From contig JAWKTX010000016.1 of assembly GCA_041398825.1 (NCBI GenBank), positions 66,100-130,099 of the forward strand: DNA of 64,000 bases. Direction: 5' to 3'. This DNA is from Planctomycetaceae bacterium. Lineage in GTDB: Bacteria; Planctomycetota; Planctomycetia; Planctomycetales; Planctomycetaceae. The position numbers and the translations under genes are program-made. Shown piece after piece: positions 34,879 through 44,235 of the stretch. The notes under the pieces were generated by a model. It did no database searches, was not told the origin of the DNA, and was given only the letters and a program-made list of their open reading frames with translations. The first letter of the stretch is position 1; each line of letters begins with the position of its first letter.

Positions 34879-35451
34879 ATGACTCCTGACGTCATCTCCA
34901 CTCTGGTCACCATCGGGCTTGCCTTCACCGGTTACCTGTTCACGTATCTTCACGGACGCAGCGTTGCCAGGCGAGAGTCACAGCTTGAGCGGGTGAATGC
35001 GCAGTTGAGGAACCTGTACGGTCCACTGTTCGCGCTGCTCAACCAATCCAATGATATCTGGAAGGCGTTCACTGAGAATTTCTGGCCGGCTCACGGGCAG
35101 TCTGCCTACTTCGTCGAGGGCCAGACGACAGACGCTGAAAAATCAGTCTGGCGAGTCTGGATGAAGACGGTCTTCATGCCGCTCAATGACAAGATCGAAG
35201 CGGTCATTGTCGAAAACGCGGACCTGATCGTCGGCGAAGAATTTCCTCAGGTCTTTAAGGAATGCCTGGCACACATTGCAGCCTACCGGCCTGTGATTGA
35301 CCAGTGGGCAGCTGGTGATTTTTCCAGTCACACGTCGTATTGCAATTGGCCGGGAGATCGGCTGTATTCCGACGTCGAGAAGCAATATCACCAACTTCGC
35401 AGGACGCAGATTCGCCTGATTCGCGGCCTTCGCATGAACACTCAGGATTAA
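34879..35451 (+). CDS. hypothetical protein with N-terminal membrane anchor
   Basis: A 190-residue protein of unknown family. Residues 6-24 (ISTLVTIGLAFTGYLFTYL) form one hydrophobic helix. The remainder is soluble and mostly helical, starting with RRESQLERVNAQLRNLYGPL, a coiled-coil-like stretch seen in similar anchored hypotheticals. There are no catalytic motifs. The 5-base gap to lysA suggests a shared transcript, without implying a role in lysine synthesis. Confidence 0.75.
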   Translation: MTPDVISTLVTIGLAFTGYLFTYLHGRSVARRESQLERVNAQLRNLYGPLFALLNQSNDIWKAFTENFWPAHGQSAYFVEGQTTDAEKSVWRVWMKTVFMPLNDKIEAVIVENADLIVGEEFPQVFKECLAHIAAYRPVIDQWAAGDFSSHTSYCNWPGDRLYSDVEKQYHQLRRTQIRLIRGLRMNTQD

Positions 35452-35609
35452 CGCTCAGAATTGCCAAATCCTGTGATCGCTGAGGAACACGAGGCCATCG
35501 GGCGATGCGTCCGTAAAAGGTACCGATTGCCAGCAAACTGAGTTTCAGTACCTTCGACTGCAGGCAGGATGACCAGCGAATTCGAAACTTGCCTCCGGTC
35601 CTGAAAGGC

Positions 35610-36320
35610 TCACCGACCGTCGGAACTGGGCTCTGGACCTGATCTCAAACTGGCGCCGGGTATGAGTACCGCGTCCGGACTCGTCTGTAAGTGTTGAACC
35701 CATGCGGGCGGAATGTTCATCCAGATATTGTCTCGAGCAATTCGGTGGCGTTCACAATGCCCCTGCATGATGTCATCGATCCGAACGATGCGTTTCTGTT
35801 CTTCGCCACGAGTGACAAGCTTGCGAATCGGCCGAACGTACATGTACTCGAAATAGCTGAGGGTACCTCCCGGTTTCAGGAGACGAAAATACGCGTCCGC
35901 AATGCTGGCAACCAGATCCGCGGGAAAATTATTGAGTGGCAATCCGGAAATGACAAAGTCGTAGGGAGCGTCCGATGCAAATTCCTGAAGCGGCAATTGA
36001 TGAACCTTGGAGATATCCGCGACAGTCTTCCATGCGGCATCTGATTGAAAACGTTCTCTCAGTCGCTCAACAAAGATCTCATTCAGTTCGACCAGATCAA
36101 ATTCATCACCCGGTCCAAGCAGTCGTACGATTCTGTCGGTTACGGGACCGGTGCCCGGACCAATTTCAAGCACACGCGTTGGCTGTTCTCTGTTACGATT
36201 TGCCAGAAATCGCGTCATGGAACGCGCTAAAAAGCCACTGCTGGGCGCGATAGCCCCGGTCGTTTCAAAGCGTTCTCTGAATTGACGAAAGAACGCGAAC
36301 TGATCCTTCAGTGACTGCAT
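35610..36320 (-). CDS. SAM-dependent methyltransferase, phospholipid N-methyltransferase (PmtA)-like
   Basis: A 236-residue class I methyltransferase. Motif I is VLEIGPGTGPVTDRIVRLL; the post-II acidic residue lies in DLVELNEIFVERL, and the motif IV-like stretch is YDFVISGLPLNNFPADLV. The SGLPLNN segment and the general layout match bacterial PmtA-type phosphatidylethanolamine N-methyltransferases and the related rRNA adenine dimethylase fold. I prefer ATG 36320 over GTG 36350, because the latter overlaps the kinase gene and adds a non-family leader. It follows the kinase gene on the same strand with 11 bases between. Lipid methylation is a family-based inference. Confidence 0.78.
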   Translation of the reverse strand: MQSLKDQFAFFRQFRERFETTGAIAPSSGFLARSMTRFLANRNREQPTRVLEIGPGTGPVTDRIVRLLGPGDEFDLVELNEIFVERLRERFQSDAAWKTVADISKVHQLPLQEFASDAPYDFVISGLPLNNFPADLVASIADAYFRLLKPGGTLSYFEYMYVRPIRKLVTRGEEQKRIVRIDDIMQGHCERHRIARDNIWMNIPPAWVQHLQTSPDAVLIPGASLRSGPEPSSDGR

Positions 36321-36331
36321 ATGATTTCCGT

Positions 36332-38038
36332 TTATCGATTCGTCCACCACCAGGCAACAACTGCGATCGCTGCCGCGACAATGGTAAGAACTGTGATCAG
36401 CTGAGTTCTCTGGCGAATCTTCTCAAGCTGTTGGATGTTGATCAGTCGAAACCCCTGTTTCCGGGTTCCGAATGTCAGCACGTCACCATGCCGCACAGGC
36501 CCGTATGAAGCAATTCTGCCATTCAGATACGTTGGGTAAGCCCGCGATTGCTGCTTGAGTTGCCAGTTGCTTCCATCAAATTCCAGCCAGCACTGAATTT
36601 CGTCCAGATCTCCATCCTGAACAACGATGTCGGCATCGTGTCCGCGACCGATTGAAGTTCTCGCCCGCATCACGGGCAGACGACTCTTCTGACCGATGAA
36701 CTGGATCCGCCAGCCGGACGGTGCCGCCTGATGGACGCGACTGGCTGAAGTGGATTGCGACTGTCCCGGAACTCTTCGTCCTGTCATTCCGAGATCACTG
36801 CCAGCCTGACCAACGGCCGGCGTTTCGGATCTGGCAAATGTGTCCGCTGCTGCAGATAACTGCTCTGTATGGCTTCTGAGCCAGCCGGACGCATTCGTGA
36901 TTGAAGAACGCTGATTCACCCTCGATTTCCTGGGGGTATTTTCCGCCCGGGTGCGCGCCTGTTTGGCGCGGAGCGTTACGATCTCCCGAAAATCGAAGGA
37001 GATGTCCTGCCGCTTTGCATGCTGCCGCAGAGCATCCGCAACTTCCTGGGCCGACTGGAATCTCCGCGATGGGTCCTTTTCCATCATGCGAGCAATGATG
37101 GCGCCAACGGCAGGCGGAATGTCAGGACGAAGCTCGCAGACAGTCCGAACTTTCCGCGTCTTGTGTGCTTCCAGTTTTGCCTTGTTGGACTTGTCCGGAA
37201 ACGGAACCCGAGCCGTCATCGCAACAAACAACGTGGCTCCCAGGCTGTAAATGTCTGCTCGCGGATCAACTTTTCGACTATCAACAATCTGCTCCGGGGC
37301 GATGTAGTCCGGTGTCCCGAGACAATCGTGTCCAAACAGCATCGACAACGAGAACTCGTCATCCTGCACGTTGTCCATCAGCGCAAGGCCAAAGTCCAGC
37401 AGGTGGGCAGTCCCGTTCTGTTCGATAAGGAAGTTGGCCGGTTTGATATCGCGATGAATAATTCCATGGTCGTGCGCTTCCTGCAATGCACTGGCGATTT
37501 GCACGCCAACATCACACGCCGCCGCCCACGGGAGCGGGCCCTTCAGCGCCACCAGTTCGTGAAGGCTGATTCCGCGGATCAGATCCATCACCAGGTACCA
37601 GACAGCGCCAGTGCTGTCCAGTCGAAATGTCTTGATGATGTTTGGATGCTGGAGCAGCATCCCAGCCCTGGCTTCCAGTTTCAGCCGCGTCAGCATCCCC
37701 GCATCCAGCGAATGTTCTGCCGACATCACCTTGATTGCAACTTTTCGCTTTTCCTGGGGGTCTTCCGCGATAAAGACGCACCCCATTCCACCGAATCCAA
37801 GCATCTCGCGGATGCGATAACGATCAATGACGAGGCCGCGATAACGCCCCTCAAGAATCCGTTCTGCCTGAAACGGCGTGAGGACTCGCTCTTTGACCAG
37901 CCGCCTCGCCATGTCACGAGCCGGCGCAGTCGCGTCCACATCCAGTTTCTCACCAATTCGAACCACCTGCGCAGCAGTGTACAACCCGCTTTTTTCAAGC
38001 AGTTCCAGAAACTCGCTGGATACGGCCGGTGCCTGCAT
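36332..38038 (-). CDS. serine/threonine protein kinase with FHA domain and C-terminal membrane anchor
   Basis: A 568-residue Hanks-type kinase. An N-terminal helical region (1-70) includes LVKERVLTPFQAERILEG, a leader common in planctomycete kinases. The kinase domain shows LGFGGMGCVF (80-89), Lys103 in VAIKVM, HRDIKPANF (195-203), DFGLA (215-219) and GTPDYIAPEQ (241-250). A Ser/Thr/Arg-rich linker (about 370-450) leads to an FHA-like domain (about 455-540, with TSIGRGHDADIVVQDG and YLNGRIASYGPVRHGDVL). One helix at the extreme C-terminus (TQLITVLTIVAAAIAVVAWWW) would anchor it in the membrane. All catalytic residues are present, so it should be active. Confidence 0.93.
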   Translation of the reverse strand: MQAPAVSSEFLELLEKSGLYTAAQVVRIGEKLDVDATAPARDMARRLVKERVLTPFQAERILEGRYRGLVIDRYRIREMLGFGGMGCVFIAEDPQEKRKVAIKVMSAEHSLDAGMLTRLKLEARAGMLLQHPNIIKTFRLDSTGAVWYLVMDLIRGISLHELVALKGPLPWAAACDVGVQIASALQEAHDHGIIHRDIKPANFLIEQNGTAHLLDFGLALMDNVQDDEFSLSMLFGHDCLGTPDYIAPEQIVDSRKVDPRADIYSLGATLFVAMTARVPFPDKSNKAKLEAHKTRKVRTVCELRPDIPPAVGAIIARMMEKDPSRRFQSAQEVADALRQHAKRQDISFDFREIVTLRAKQARTRAENTPRKSRVNQRSSITNASGWLRSHTEQLSAAADTFARSETPAVGQAGSDLGMTGRRVPGQSQSTSASRVHQAAPSGWRIQFIGQKSRLPVMRARTSIGRGHDADIVVQDGDLDEIQCWLEFDGSNWQLKQQSRAYPTYLNGRIASYGPVRHGDVLTFGTRKQGFRLINIQQLEKIRQRTQLITVLTIVAAAIAVVAWWWTNR

Positions 38039-38515
38039 TCTGCAATTGCCAGAGTTGTGCGACGTAGGATTTCGGATTTCGGACGCTGTCGGTTTTCCGT
38101 AGAAAACATTCGGTCGAATTTAGCCCTGAAAACCTGTGTTCGGTACAGGATTTCCGGCTTTCGCGCTCAGCTTAACGAGTGATTTTTCAAAAATTCTGAT
38201 TACATGGCCCGAGAGCTTAGCAGTCAGAGTCCCGCAGGTGAACTAACTCTCACATAGTCTGTACGTTCACCAGGAGCCAGCAATCCGGCGACCAGTCCCC
38301 GGTGAGACAATATCCCGAGAACTCCTTTTCGGGTTTTCAGTCACGAACGGTTTGAAACCACTTTCGACAAACGTCTCCGGTAACTGTGGCAAGTTTGATT
38401 GCGGCTGATCAGTCACGTATGCTCCGGCACCCAAAAGTTTGACGGCTGGACTCAGGAGTTTTTTCCCCACGTTCAGCCTTCGTCGCCCCAAATTCTGACC
38501 ATTGCTTTCAAATCG
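38039..38515. other. divergent intergenic region
   Basis: About 475 bases between the kinase and MutS-like genes. No convincing gene is seen. A small hairpin CCCGA/TCGGG followed by TTTT lies at 38314-38337 on the plus strand and might end a short unannotated transcript; this is weak. Confidence 0.4.
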
Positions 38516-40345
38516 ATGAATTCAACTTCAAATTCCGCGTCGAACACTCCACCCGTTGAGAGTTTGCCGCGCGCGGTTTACGAGAAGCGATGTGAAAGTT
38601 TTATCCGGCAGGCAGAATCGCTTGGTGTGGTCGAAAGGCGTTTTGTCAGAGTTCGCATCACTACATTTCTGAGTGCGATTCTTCTGGGAGTCATTTGCCT
38701 GGGCAACGCGAGTGTCTCGTTTTGGTGGTTGCTGATTCCCGCACTCGTCTTTGCCGCCCTGGTGCCACTGCACAACAAGTGTGTGGAAGAACTTCAGCGT
38801 TGTCAGAGAGTGCTGAAGTTTTATCAGGAATGTATTTCGCGAATTGACGGCAAATGGAGTGACAGAAGCCAGTGTGGAAGCCAGTTTATTGACACCAACC
38901 ATCCGTGGGTGGTTGACCTGGACGTGTTTGGCCAGGGGTCACTGTTTCAGCTCATGACGGAATGTCGTACCGGACCGGGATTGAAGCGACTTGCGGCCTG
39001 GATGCAGTCCACCGCCAGCAGTACGGAAATCGCAATTCGCCAAACACGTTCCAGCGCCCTGAGAGAAGAACTTGATCTACGCGAGTCACTCGCAATGGTC
39101 AACGACACGGTGGATTGGTCCACAGCGGAAGCACTCCTGCACGAATGGGTGAACGCGCCACCGCAGCGAATTCCTCTCTGGATTCGCATCTGCTCTGCAG
39201 CGATTGGTGTGATTGCCATACCAGTAGTCACGGCTGTGTTGATGGGCTGGCTTCCGTTTTCAGCCCTGGTGCTGCTGTTGATTCTGCAGAGCCCGCTGAT
39301 CATGGCCACTCGAAAACAGATTCATCTTGTCTCCAGCACGATGGATTCTGTTGATCTTGCATTACATCAGCTGGCGGAAGTGCTTGTACTTTTCGAACGC
39401 CATTCGTTCGCGGATCCAACGCTGCGGGACTTGCAGTGTCGTCTCTCCACCGATGGCGCAGCCGCTTCAGACTCCATCCGTCAACTCAGTTCGCTGACTC
39501 GATGGCGAAACCATGCCCTTCGCAATCAATTCTTTGCTCCCATCGCGTGGATGGGAGGGCTGATTGTCCTTCTGACAGACCGTCTTGAACACTGGCGAGA
39601 ATCCCACGGAAGTGACGTCGCACTCTGGCTGGATACGACTTCAGAATTCGAAGCCCTGGTATCCGTGGCCGCATTTCGGTTTGAGCATCCTGACTACGCC
39701 AATCCCACGGTGATCGATGATCATCCGATCTATGATGCCCAACAACTGGGGCACCCGCTGCTGGCGCAGGCCGAGTGCATTCGAAACGACGTCAAATTAT
39801 CTGCCGAACGGCCGCTGATGCTGATCAGCGGATCGAACATGTCCGGCAAGAGTACTTTGCTGCGGTCCGTCGGGACGAATTTGATCCTGACGTTCTGCGG
39901 CGCGTGTGTGAATGCGGCGTCGTTACGGACCTATCCGTTTCAACTGGCCACCGCGATGCGAATCAGCGACTCTCTTCAGGAAGGTCGGTCGCTGTTCTTC
40001 AGTGTGGTGCAGCGATTGAAAGCCGTGGTCGATCTGACTTTGAAAGAGCGGACCGTTCTGTTTCTTCTGGATGAGATTCTGAACGGCACGAATTCGCATG
40101 ACCGCCGTCGGGGTGCAGAAGCTGTGATTCGTTCGCTTGTGGATCGGGGTGGTCTGGGGATCGTGACAACCCATGACCTGGCACTCACGCAGATCGTGGA
40201 TTCCATGAATGGCCGAGCCGTAAACAAACATTTTGAAGATACAATCACGGACGGAAAAATGTTGTTTGACTACCAGCTGCGTGATGGTGTGGTCCAGCGA
40301 AGCAATGCCCTGGAACTCATGCGAATGCTGGGGTTGGATGTTTGA
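38516..40345 (+). CDS. MutS-related ATPase with transmembrane segments
   Basis: A 609-residue protein. The C-terminal ATPase domain is clearly MutS-like: Walker A SGSNMSGKSTLLRSVG (about residues 437-452), SLFFSVVQRLKAVV, Walker B TVLFLLDEILNGTNSHDR and the H-loop IVTTHDLAL. It lacks the N-terminal mismatch-recognition domains of MutS. Instead it has hydrophobic helix pairs near residues 55-90 and 190-240, and a further one around 335-350, in place of the clamp region. I prefer ATG 38516; upstream sequence is not family-like. This membrane-associated MutS subgroup has no established mismatch-repair role that I know of. Confidence 0.85.
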   Translation: MNSTSNSASNTPPVESLPRAVYEKRCESFIRQAESLGVVERRFVRVRITTFLSAILLGVICLGNASVSFWWLLIPALVFAALVPLHNKCVEELQRCQRVLKFYQECISRIDGKWSDRSQCGSQFIDTNHPWVVDLDVFGQGSLFQLMTECRTGPGLKRLAAWMQSTASSTEIAIRQTRSSALREELDLRESLAMVNDTVDWSTAEALLHEWVNAPPQRIPLWIRICSAAIGVIAIPVVTAVLMGWLPFSALVLLLILQSPLIMATRKQIHLVSSTMDSVDLALHQLAEVLVLFERHSFADPTLRDLQCRLSTDGAAASDSIRQLSSLTRWRNHALRNQFFAPIAWMGGLIVLLTDRLEHWRESHGSDVALWLDTTSEFEALVSVAAFRFEHPDYANPTVIDDHPIYDAQQLGHPLLAQAECIRNDVKLSAERPLMLISGSNMSGKSTLLRSVGTNLILTFCGACVNAASLRTYPFQLATAMRISDSLQEGRSLFFSVVQRLKAVVDLTLKERTVLFLLDEILNGTNSHDRRRGAEAVIRSLVDRGGLGIVTTHDLALTQIVDSMNGRAVNKHFEDTITDGKMLFDYQLRDGVVQRSNALELMRMLGLDV

Positions 40346-40491
40346 TTCAGGTTTGATTTCACAGTTTTCAGGACCCGGAAAGGAATGCTCAGGAACAGTC
40401 AGAAAGTGGACGGCAAAAGGTCTGCGATGCTGCGGTCGTAAACAGGCTCACCAGCAAGATCACTGAAAGACGATTGCATTACGTCGAACAC

Positions 40492-42258
40492 ATGACACTG
40501 AAAACTGAGCACTTTGAGTCTATGTTCTCGACACCTCGTCGTACCGCCGAACAACTTCGCAGTTATCGATACCTCGGACCGGACGATCTGCGTTCGTTCG
40601 GACATCGTTCCCGACAGAAACAGTTTGGTTTCAATACCCAGGAATTTGCAGGCAAGCCTGTCATCGGTATTTTGAATACCTGGAATGACCTGATCAGCTG
40701 CCATGCTCACTTCCGTCAGCGTGTGGAGGAAATCAAACGGGGCGTTTGGCAGGCGGGCGGGTTTCCTGTTGAGATCCCGGTCATGGGGCTCAGCGAAACA
40801 TTCATGAAGCCAACATCGATGTACTATCGCAACATGCTTGCGATGGAAGCCGAAGAGGTTCTGCGCACCTATCCAATCGATGCTGCGGTGCTGATGTCCG
40901 GGTGCGACAAGACGACACCGGCACTGTTGATGGGTGCCCTGAGTGCGAACATTCCGTCCATTGTGATGCCCGGTGGCCCGATGAACAGAACTTCATGGCG
41001 GGGCGAACAGCTGGGCAGCGGCAGCGACGTCTGGAAGTACTGGGCCGAACGCGGAGCTGGCCGGTTATCCTGCGAAGCATGGTGTCAACTGGAAGATCAT
41101 ATTGCCGCATCACCGGGCCACTGCATGACCATGGGCACCGCCAGCACAATGACAGCGCTCGCGGAGGTTCTGGGGATGGCGCTGCCAGGTTCGTCATCTA
41201 TGCCTGCAACTCATTCCGGACATTCACGGATGGCGGCAGCCACTGGCATGCAGGCTGTTGAGCTGGCATGGCACGATGTGCAGCCAGCTCAGATCATGAA
41301 CAAGGCGGCCTTCGAAAACGCGATTACAACATTGATGGCAATTGGTGGTTCGACCAACGCGATCGTTCATCTGATGGCAATGGCCGGGCGGGCGCAGGTG
41401 CCACTGTCGCTTGAAGATTTTGACCGGCTGTCGCAAACGACACCTGTCCTGGCAAATCTCCGCCCCACGGGCAAATACATCATGGCCGATTTTTTTGACG
41501 CGGGTGGCCTGCAGGCACTCCTGTGTCAGATTCAGGACCTGCTGAATCTGGATTGTCTGACCGTCGCTGGCCAGACGCTGAGAGATGGTCTTGGGGATGG
41601 AGCCATTTTTGATGAAGATGTCATCCGTGTACGCAGCAATCCTGTTTGTGCAACGGGAAGTCTCGCTGTGCTTCGCGGAAATCTTTGCCCGGATGGTGCG
41701 GTCATTAAGCCCGCCGCTGCGGAATCGCAACTATTGCAGCACACCGGCCCGGCGATCGTCTTCAAAGACTATCCCGACCTGAAAGCACGTATCGACGATC
41801 CCGAGCTGAAGCTGACCAAAGACCACGTCATCGTTCTGCAAAACGCAGGACCGTTAGGCGCACCCGGGATCCCGGAGTGGGGCATGCTGCCGATCCCTAA
41901 ATACCTGCTTCAGCAGGGCGTTCGTGATATGTTGCGGATCAGTGATGCTCGCATGAGTGGTACCAGCTATGGTGCGTGTGTACTGCATGTTTCCCCGGAG
42001 TCATTTGTCGGCGGACCACTGGCCCTGGTGCAGGACGGCGACATGATTTCGCTTGATGTCAACAGACGACAACTGAATCTTCAGGTGGATGACGCCGAAA
42101 TGCAGCTCCGCAGGGCAGCATGGACGACGCCTAAGCCAAAATTCAGTCGAGGCTACGGCAAACTTTACTTTGACCAGACGACTCAGGCTCACGAAGGCTG
42201 CGACTTTCGTTTCCTGCACGCCGATGGAAGTCAGGATCCGGATCCCAGCATCTACTGA
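40492..42258 (+). CDS. IlvD/Edd family dehydratase (sugar-acid or dihydroxy-acid dehydratase)
   Basis: A 588-residue Fe-S dehydratase. The three expected cluster cysteines are visible in NDLISCHAHF, MSGCDKTTPALLMGA and SPGHCMTMGTASTM. Other family motifs are AIGGSTNAIVHL, NPVCATGSLAVLRGNL, LQNAGPLGAPGIPEWG and SDARMSGTSYGACVLHVSPE. The TTPALLMGALSANIPSI and GTASTM variants resemble the pentonate (arabinonate/xylonate) dehydratase branch more than housekeeping IlvD, which has TANSM and TPG. The nearby sugar isomerase/epimerase-like gene fits a sugar-acid role. I prefer ATG 40492; TTG 40474 and ATG 40522 are alternatives. Confidence 0.88.
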   Translation: MTLKTEHFESMFSTPRRTAEQLRSYRYLGPDDLRSFGHRSRQKQFGFNTQEFAGKPVIGILNTWNDLISCHAHFRQRVEEIKRGVWQAGGFPVEIPVMGLSETFMKPTSMYYRNMLAMEAEEVLRTYPIDAAVLMSGCDKTTPALLMGALSANIPSIVMPGGPMNRTSWRGEQLGSGSDVWKYWAERGAGRLSCEAWCQLEDHIAASPGHCMTMGTASTMTALAEVLGMALPGSSSMPATHSGHSRMAAATGMQAVELAWHDVQPAQIMNKAAFENAITTLMAIGGSTNAIVHLMAMAGRAQVPLSLEDFDRLSQTTPVLANLRPTGKYIMADFFDAGGLQALLCQIQDLLNLDCLTVAGQTLRDGLGDGAIFDEDVIRVRSNPVCATGSLAVLRGNLCPDGAVIKPAAAESQLLQHTGPAIVFKDYPDLKARIDDPELKLTKDHVIVLQNAGPLGAPGIPEWGMLPIPKYLLQQGVRDMLRISDARMSGTSYGACVLHVSPESFVGGPLALVQDGDMISLDVNRRQLNLQVDDAEMQLRRAAWTTPKPKFSRGYGKLYFDQTTQAHEGCDFRFLHADGSQDPDPSIY

Positions 42259-42279
42259 CTCCTGAGCGCGGTACAGGAG
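42259..42279 (+). terminator. possible terminator between convergent genes
   Basis: CTCCTG (42259-42264) pairs with CAGGAG (42274-42279) directly after the dehydratase stop, with a GTTTTGG stretch about 10 bases later. The stem is only 6 bp, so the call is tentative. Confidence 0.35.
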
Positions 42280-42299
42280 CGGTGGCGTTTTGGAGTCAA

Positions 42300-43121
42300 T
42301 CAAAAATCGAATTCAGTTGAATCGCTGAGACAAATTGTTGTTAACGCTTCCAGCTCTGCCTCAGGCGTGTCGTGAAGAATTGTCCTGACACTTCCATCCA
42401 CAAATCCGACAGACATGCCGCGATTGTGACCTTCGCCTCGACCACTGTGCGTGGAACGAAGCTCGGTCAACAATTCTGAAGGCGTAATATCCCGGGGCTC
42501 CATCCAGTGCACGGCCCGATCCTGTACATCTGCCAGCATAATCGTCGAAGCGGTTCCGTCAGTGACCGACGAAATCTGCGGAGCACGATCGCCGTCAAAC
42601 AGGCAATCTGGTCCACAGATCAGCACGTAGTTCGTCAATCGGTCGACGACCGGATGCACCGACGGTATGGCGCTGAATCGCTCTTTGTAGGCCGGACACT
42701 GGTAAACATCCGGTATGAAATCCGACAGCAGGCGGTTATTGGGGCCGTTCCAGGGCTCATCAAAGCGATAACGGTGGTAGATTTCTCCCGAATCCATGTA
42801 CGGCAAAAGCAGCACTCTCCAGCTGTGTGCCGCCCGCCCGTAGCTGTCGTAGACAACGGCGGGAGGAAATCTTCCAAAGTCATCGTGATAGTTGTGCAAT
42901 GCGATAACAATCTGCTTCATCTGGTTCCGGCAATTCTTGCGTAGCCCCGGGGAACGAGCGCTCCCAACGGAATTCATCCATAAAGCGGCCAGGATGACAA
43001 CAAGCACACCGGCGGCCGCCCATTCCACGAGTTGAAGCTTTGGTTTGGATGTAGCAACGCCATCTCTGAATGGAATTTTGTCACCGGGAGGCAGTCGCTC
43101 CGGAGATTGGTAGGGGTTCAC
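42300..43121 (-). CDS. DUF1559-like protein with ordinary membrane anchor
   Basis: A 273-residue protein whose middle and C-terminal parts match the DUF1559 (SBP_bac_10-like) domain: QMKQIVIALHNYHDDFGRFPPAVV, a DGTASTIMLAD segment and the closing motif GMSVGFVDGSVRTI. It lacks the pseudopilin cleavage site GFTLIELL. An ordinary anchor helix (WAAAGVLVVILAALWM) follows a cytoplasmic leader instead. I chose the GTG at 43121 because it gives the NPYQSPERLPPGD start typical of planctomycete membrane proteins. The frame extends to 43184 with no family support. Function is unknown, as for DUF1559 in general. Confidence 0.82.
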   Translation of the reverse strand: MNPYQSPERLPPGDKIPFRDGVATSKPKLQLVEWAAAGVLVVILAALWMNSVGSARSPGLRKNCRNQMKQIVIALHNYHDDFGRFPPAVVYDSYGRAAHSWRVLLLPYMDSGEIYHRYRFDEPWNGPNNRLLSDFIPDVYQCPAYKERFSAIPSVHPVVDRLTNYVLICGPDCLFDGDRAPQISSVTDGTASTIMLADVQDRAVHWMEPRDITPSELLTELRSTHSGRGEGHNRGMSVGFVDGSVRTILHDTPEAELEALTTICLSDSTEFDF

Positions 43122-43204
43122 GGCGACAATCCGAAGATGCGGGAAAAAAGATTGATGGCGATCCCACAATGGTGCGACCGCCATCAGTCTTGAAACATGC
43201 AGGG

Positions 43205-44056
43205 CTATGACAGAATTTTCGCTCTCAGATCCTCCAGCAGGCGGACGGCATGTCCAATGTCAGCCTTCTGACGAATCGGGTCCTGAGGGATCTCTCGTTC
43301 GATGGTCAGCGGTCCGGTGTATCCGATTTCATGGAGTGTTCGCAGATAATTTTCCATCCCAACATCACCTTCCCCCAGTGCCACTTCCTGTCCCCAGGCC
43401 GTGCCTCTCACCTCCGGAGCTGCCCATTTCGCATCCTTGCAGTGGATGCTGCGAACATAGCGACCGACTTTTTTCAACGCATCGATAGGTTCGCCTGTAC
43501 CGTAAAGAATCATGTTGGCCGGATCGAAGTTAATGTACAGATTGTCACGCTGTACGGCACCGATAAAGTGCAGAAGATGCTCTGCCGTTTCCTGTCCTGT
43601 TTCGAGGTGCAGTTTTTGGCCGTTGGCATCAATGTGGTCCAGGAGATCTCGCGTCGTTTCGATCAGATTCTTGTAGCTATCCGAAGATTCATCCTCCGGG
43701 ACGAAGCCGATGTGAAGCGCGACCGTGTCGCAGCCGAGTAGTCTGGTGAAGTCGCTAATTTCCTTCATCTCCTGCACGCGAGCCGCTCGGGTTTCTTCCG
43801 GTACCAGCCCCACAGTTCGAGCTGTCGTTGCGATATCCGCATAGCTTTCCCCTTCGAATCCGCCGAAGACAGCGGTGATGGTGATTCCGGCATCGGAACA
43901 CTTCTGCAGAAACGCAGAAGCAGCCTCAGGCGTCCGAGTTTCCTGATGTGGTGCATGCAATTGAATGCTTGGGATACCAAGTTCGCGAACCACTTCAAGG
44001 TGAACACCAAGTCCGGCATCTACCGATGCGAAAACCCCAATCGGCCAACTGGTCAT
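43205..44056 (-). CDS. sugar phosphate isomerase/epimerase family protein (xylose-isomerase-like TIM barrel)
   Basis: A 283-residue TIM-barrel protein of the AP-endonuclease family 2 / sugar epimerase superfamily. Typical segments are IPSIQLHAP, VALHIGFVP, KLHLETGQE, YINFDPANMILYGTGEP, VRSIHCKDAKW and the terminal PLTIEREI; together these supply the metal-binding Glu, Asp and His set. I chose ATG 44056 with GGAGAAG 3 bases upstream over the TTG at 44068. It lies 83 bases upstream of the DUF1559-like gene on the same strand. Exact substrate unknown; isomerisation or epimerisation of a sugar or inositol derivative is the family expectation. Confidence 0.86.
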   Translation of the reverse strand: MTSWPIGVFASVDAGLGVHLEVVRELGIPSIQLHAPHQETRTPEAASAFLQKCSDAGITITAVFGGFEGESYADIATTARTVGLVPEETRAARVQEMKEISDFTRLLGCDTVALHIGFVPEDESSDSYKNLIETTRDLLDHIDANGQKLHLETGQETAEHLLHFIGAVQRDNLYINFDPANMILYGTGEPIDALKKVGRYVRSIHCKDAKWAAPEVRGTAWGQEVALGEGDVGMENYLRTLHEIGYTGPLTIEREIPQDPIRQKADIGHAVRLLEDLRAKILS

Positions 44057-44167
44057 ATGCTTCTCCAACTTTTCGAGTATTGAATCGAGCTGCGTGTACC
44101 CGACATGGTCGTTAACACATGACCGGAATTCAAATCAACTGGTGGCAATTCGATGCATTCGAGAAGG

Positions 44168-44204
44168 CAAAAAAAATGCCGCGATTCCTATGCGGAAACG
44201 CGGC
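44168..44204 (-). terminator. intrinsic terminator after the first DUF1559 pseudopilin gene
   Basis: Stem GCCGCG (44178-44183) with CGCGGC (44199-44204), extended by TTCC/GGAA. On the minus strand it is followed by a run of eight T (44169-44176 complement). It sits about 30 bases past the stop of the 44236-45312 gene. Confidence 0.88.
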
Positions 44205-44235
44205 TGAATCCTGGTCGATCCGATCCGAACTTATG

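Noticed and set aside
37019..38182. 387-residue open frame antisense to the kinase gene
   Set aside because: The kinase frame has every catalytic motif; the opposite frame is Arg/Gln/His-rich with no recognisable domain.
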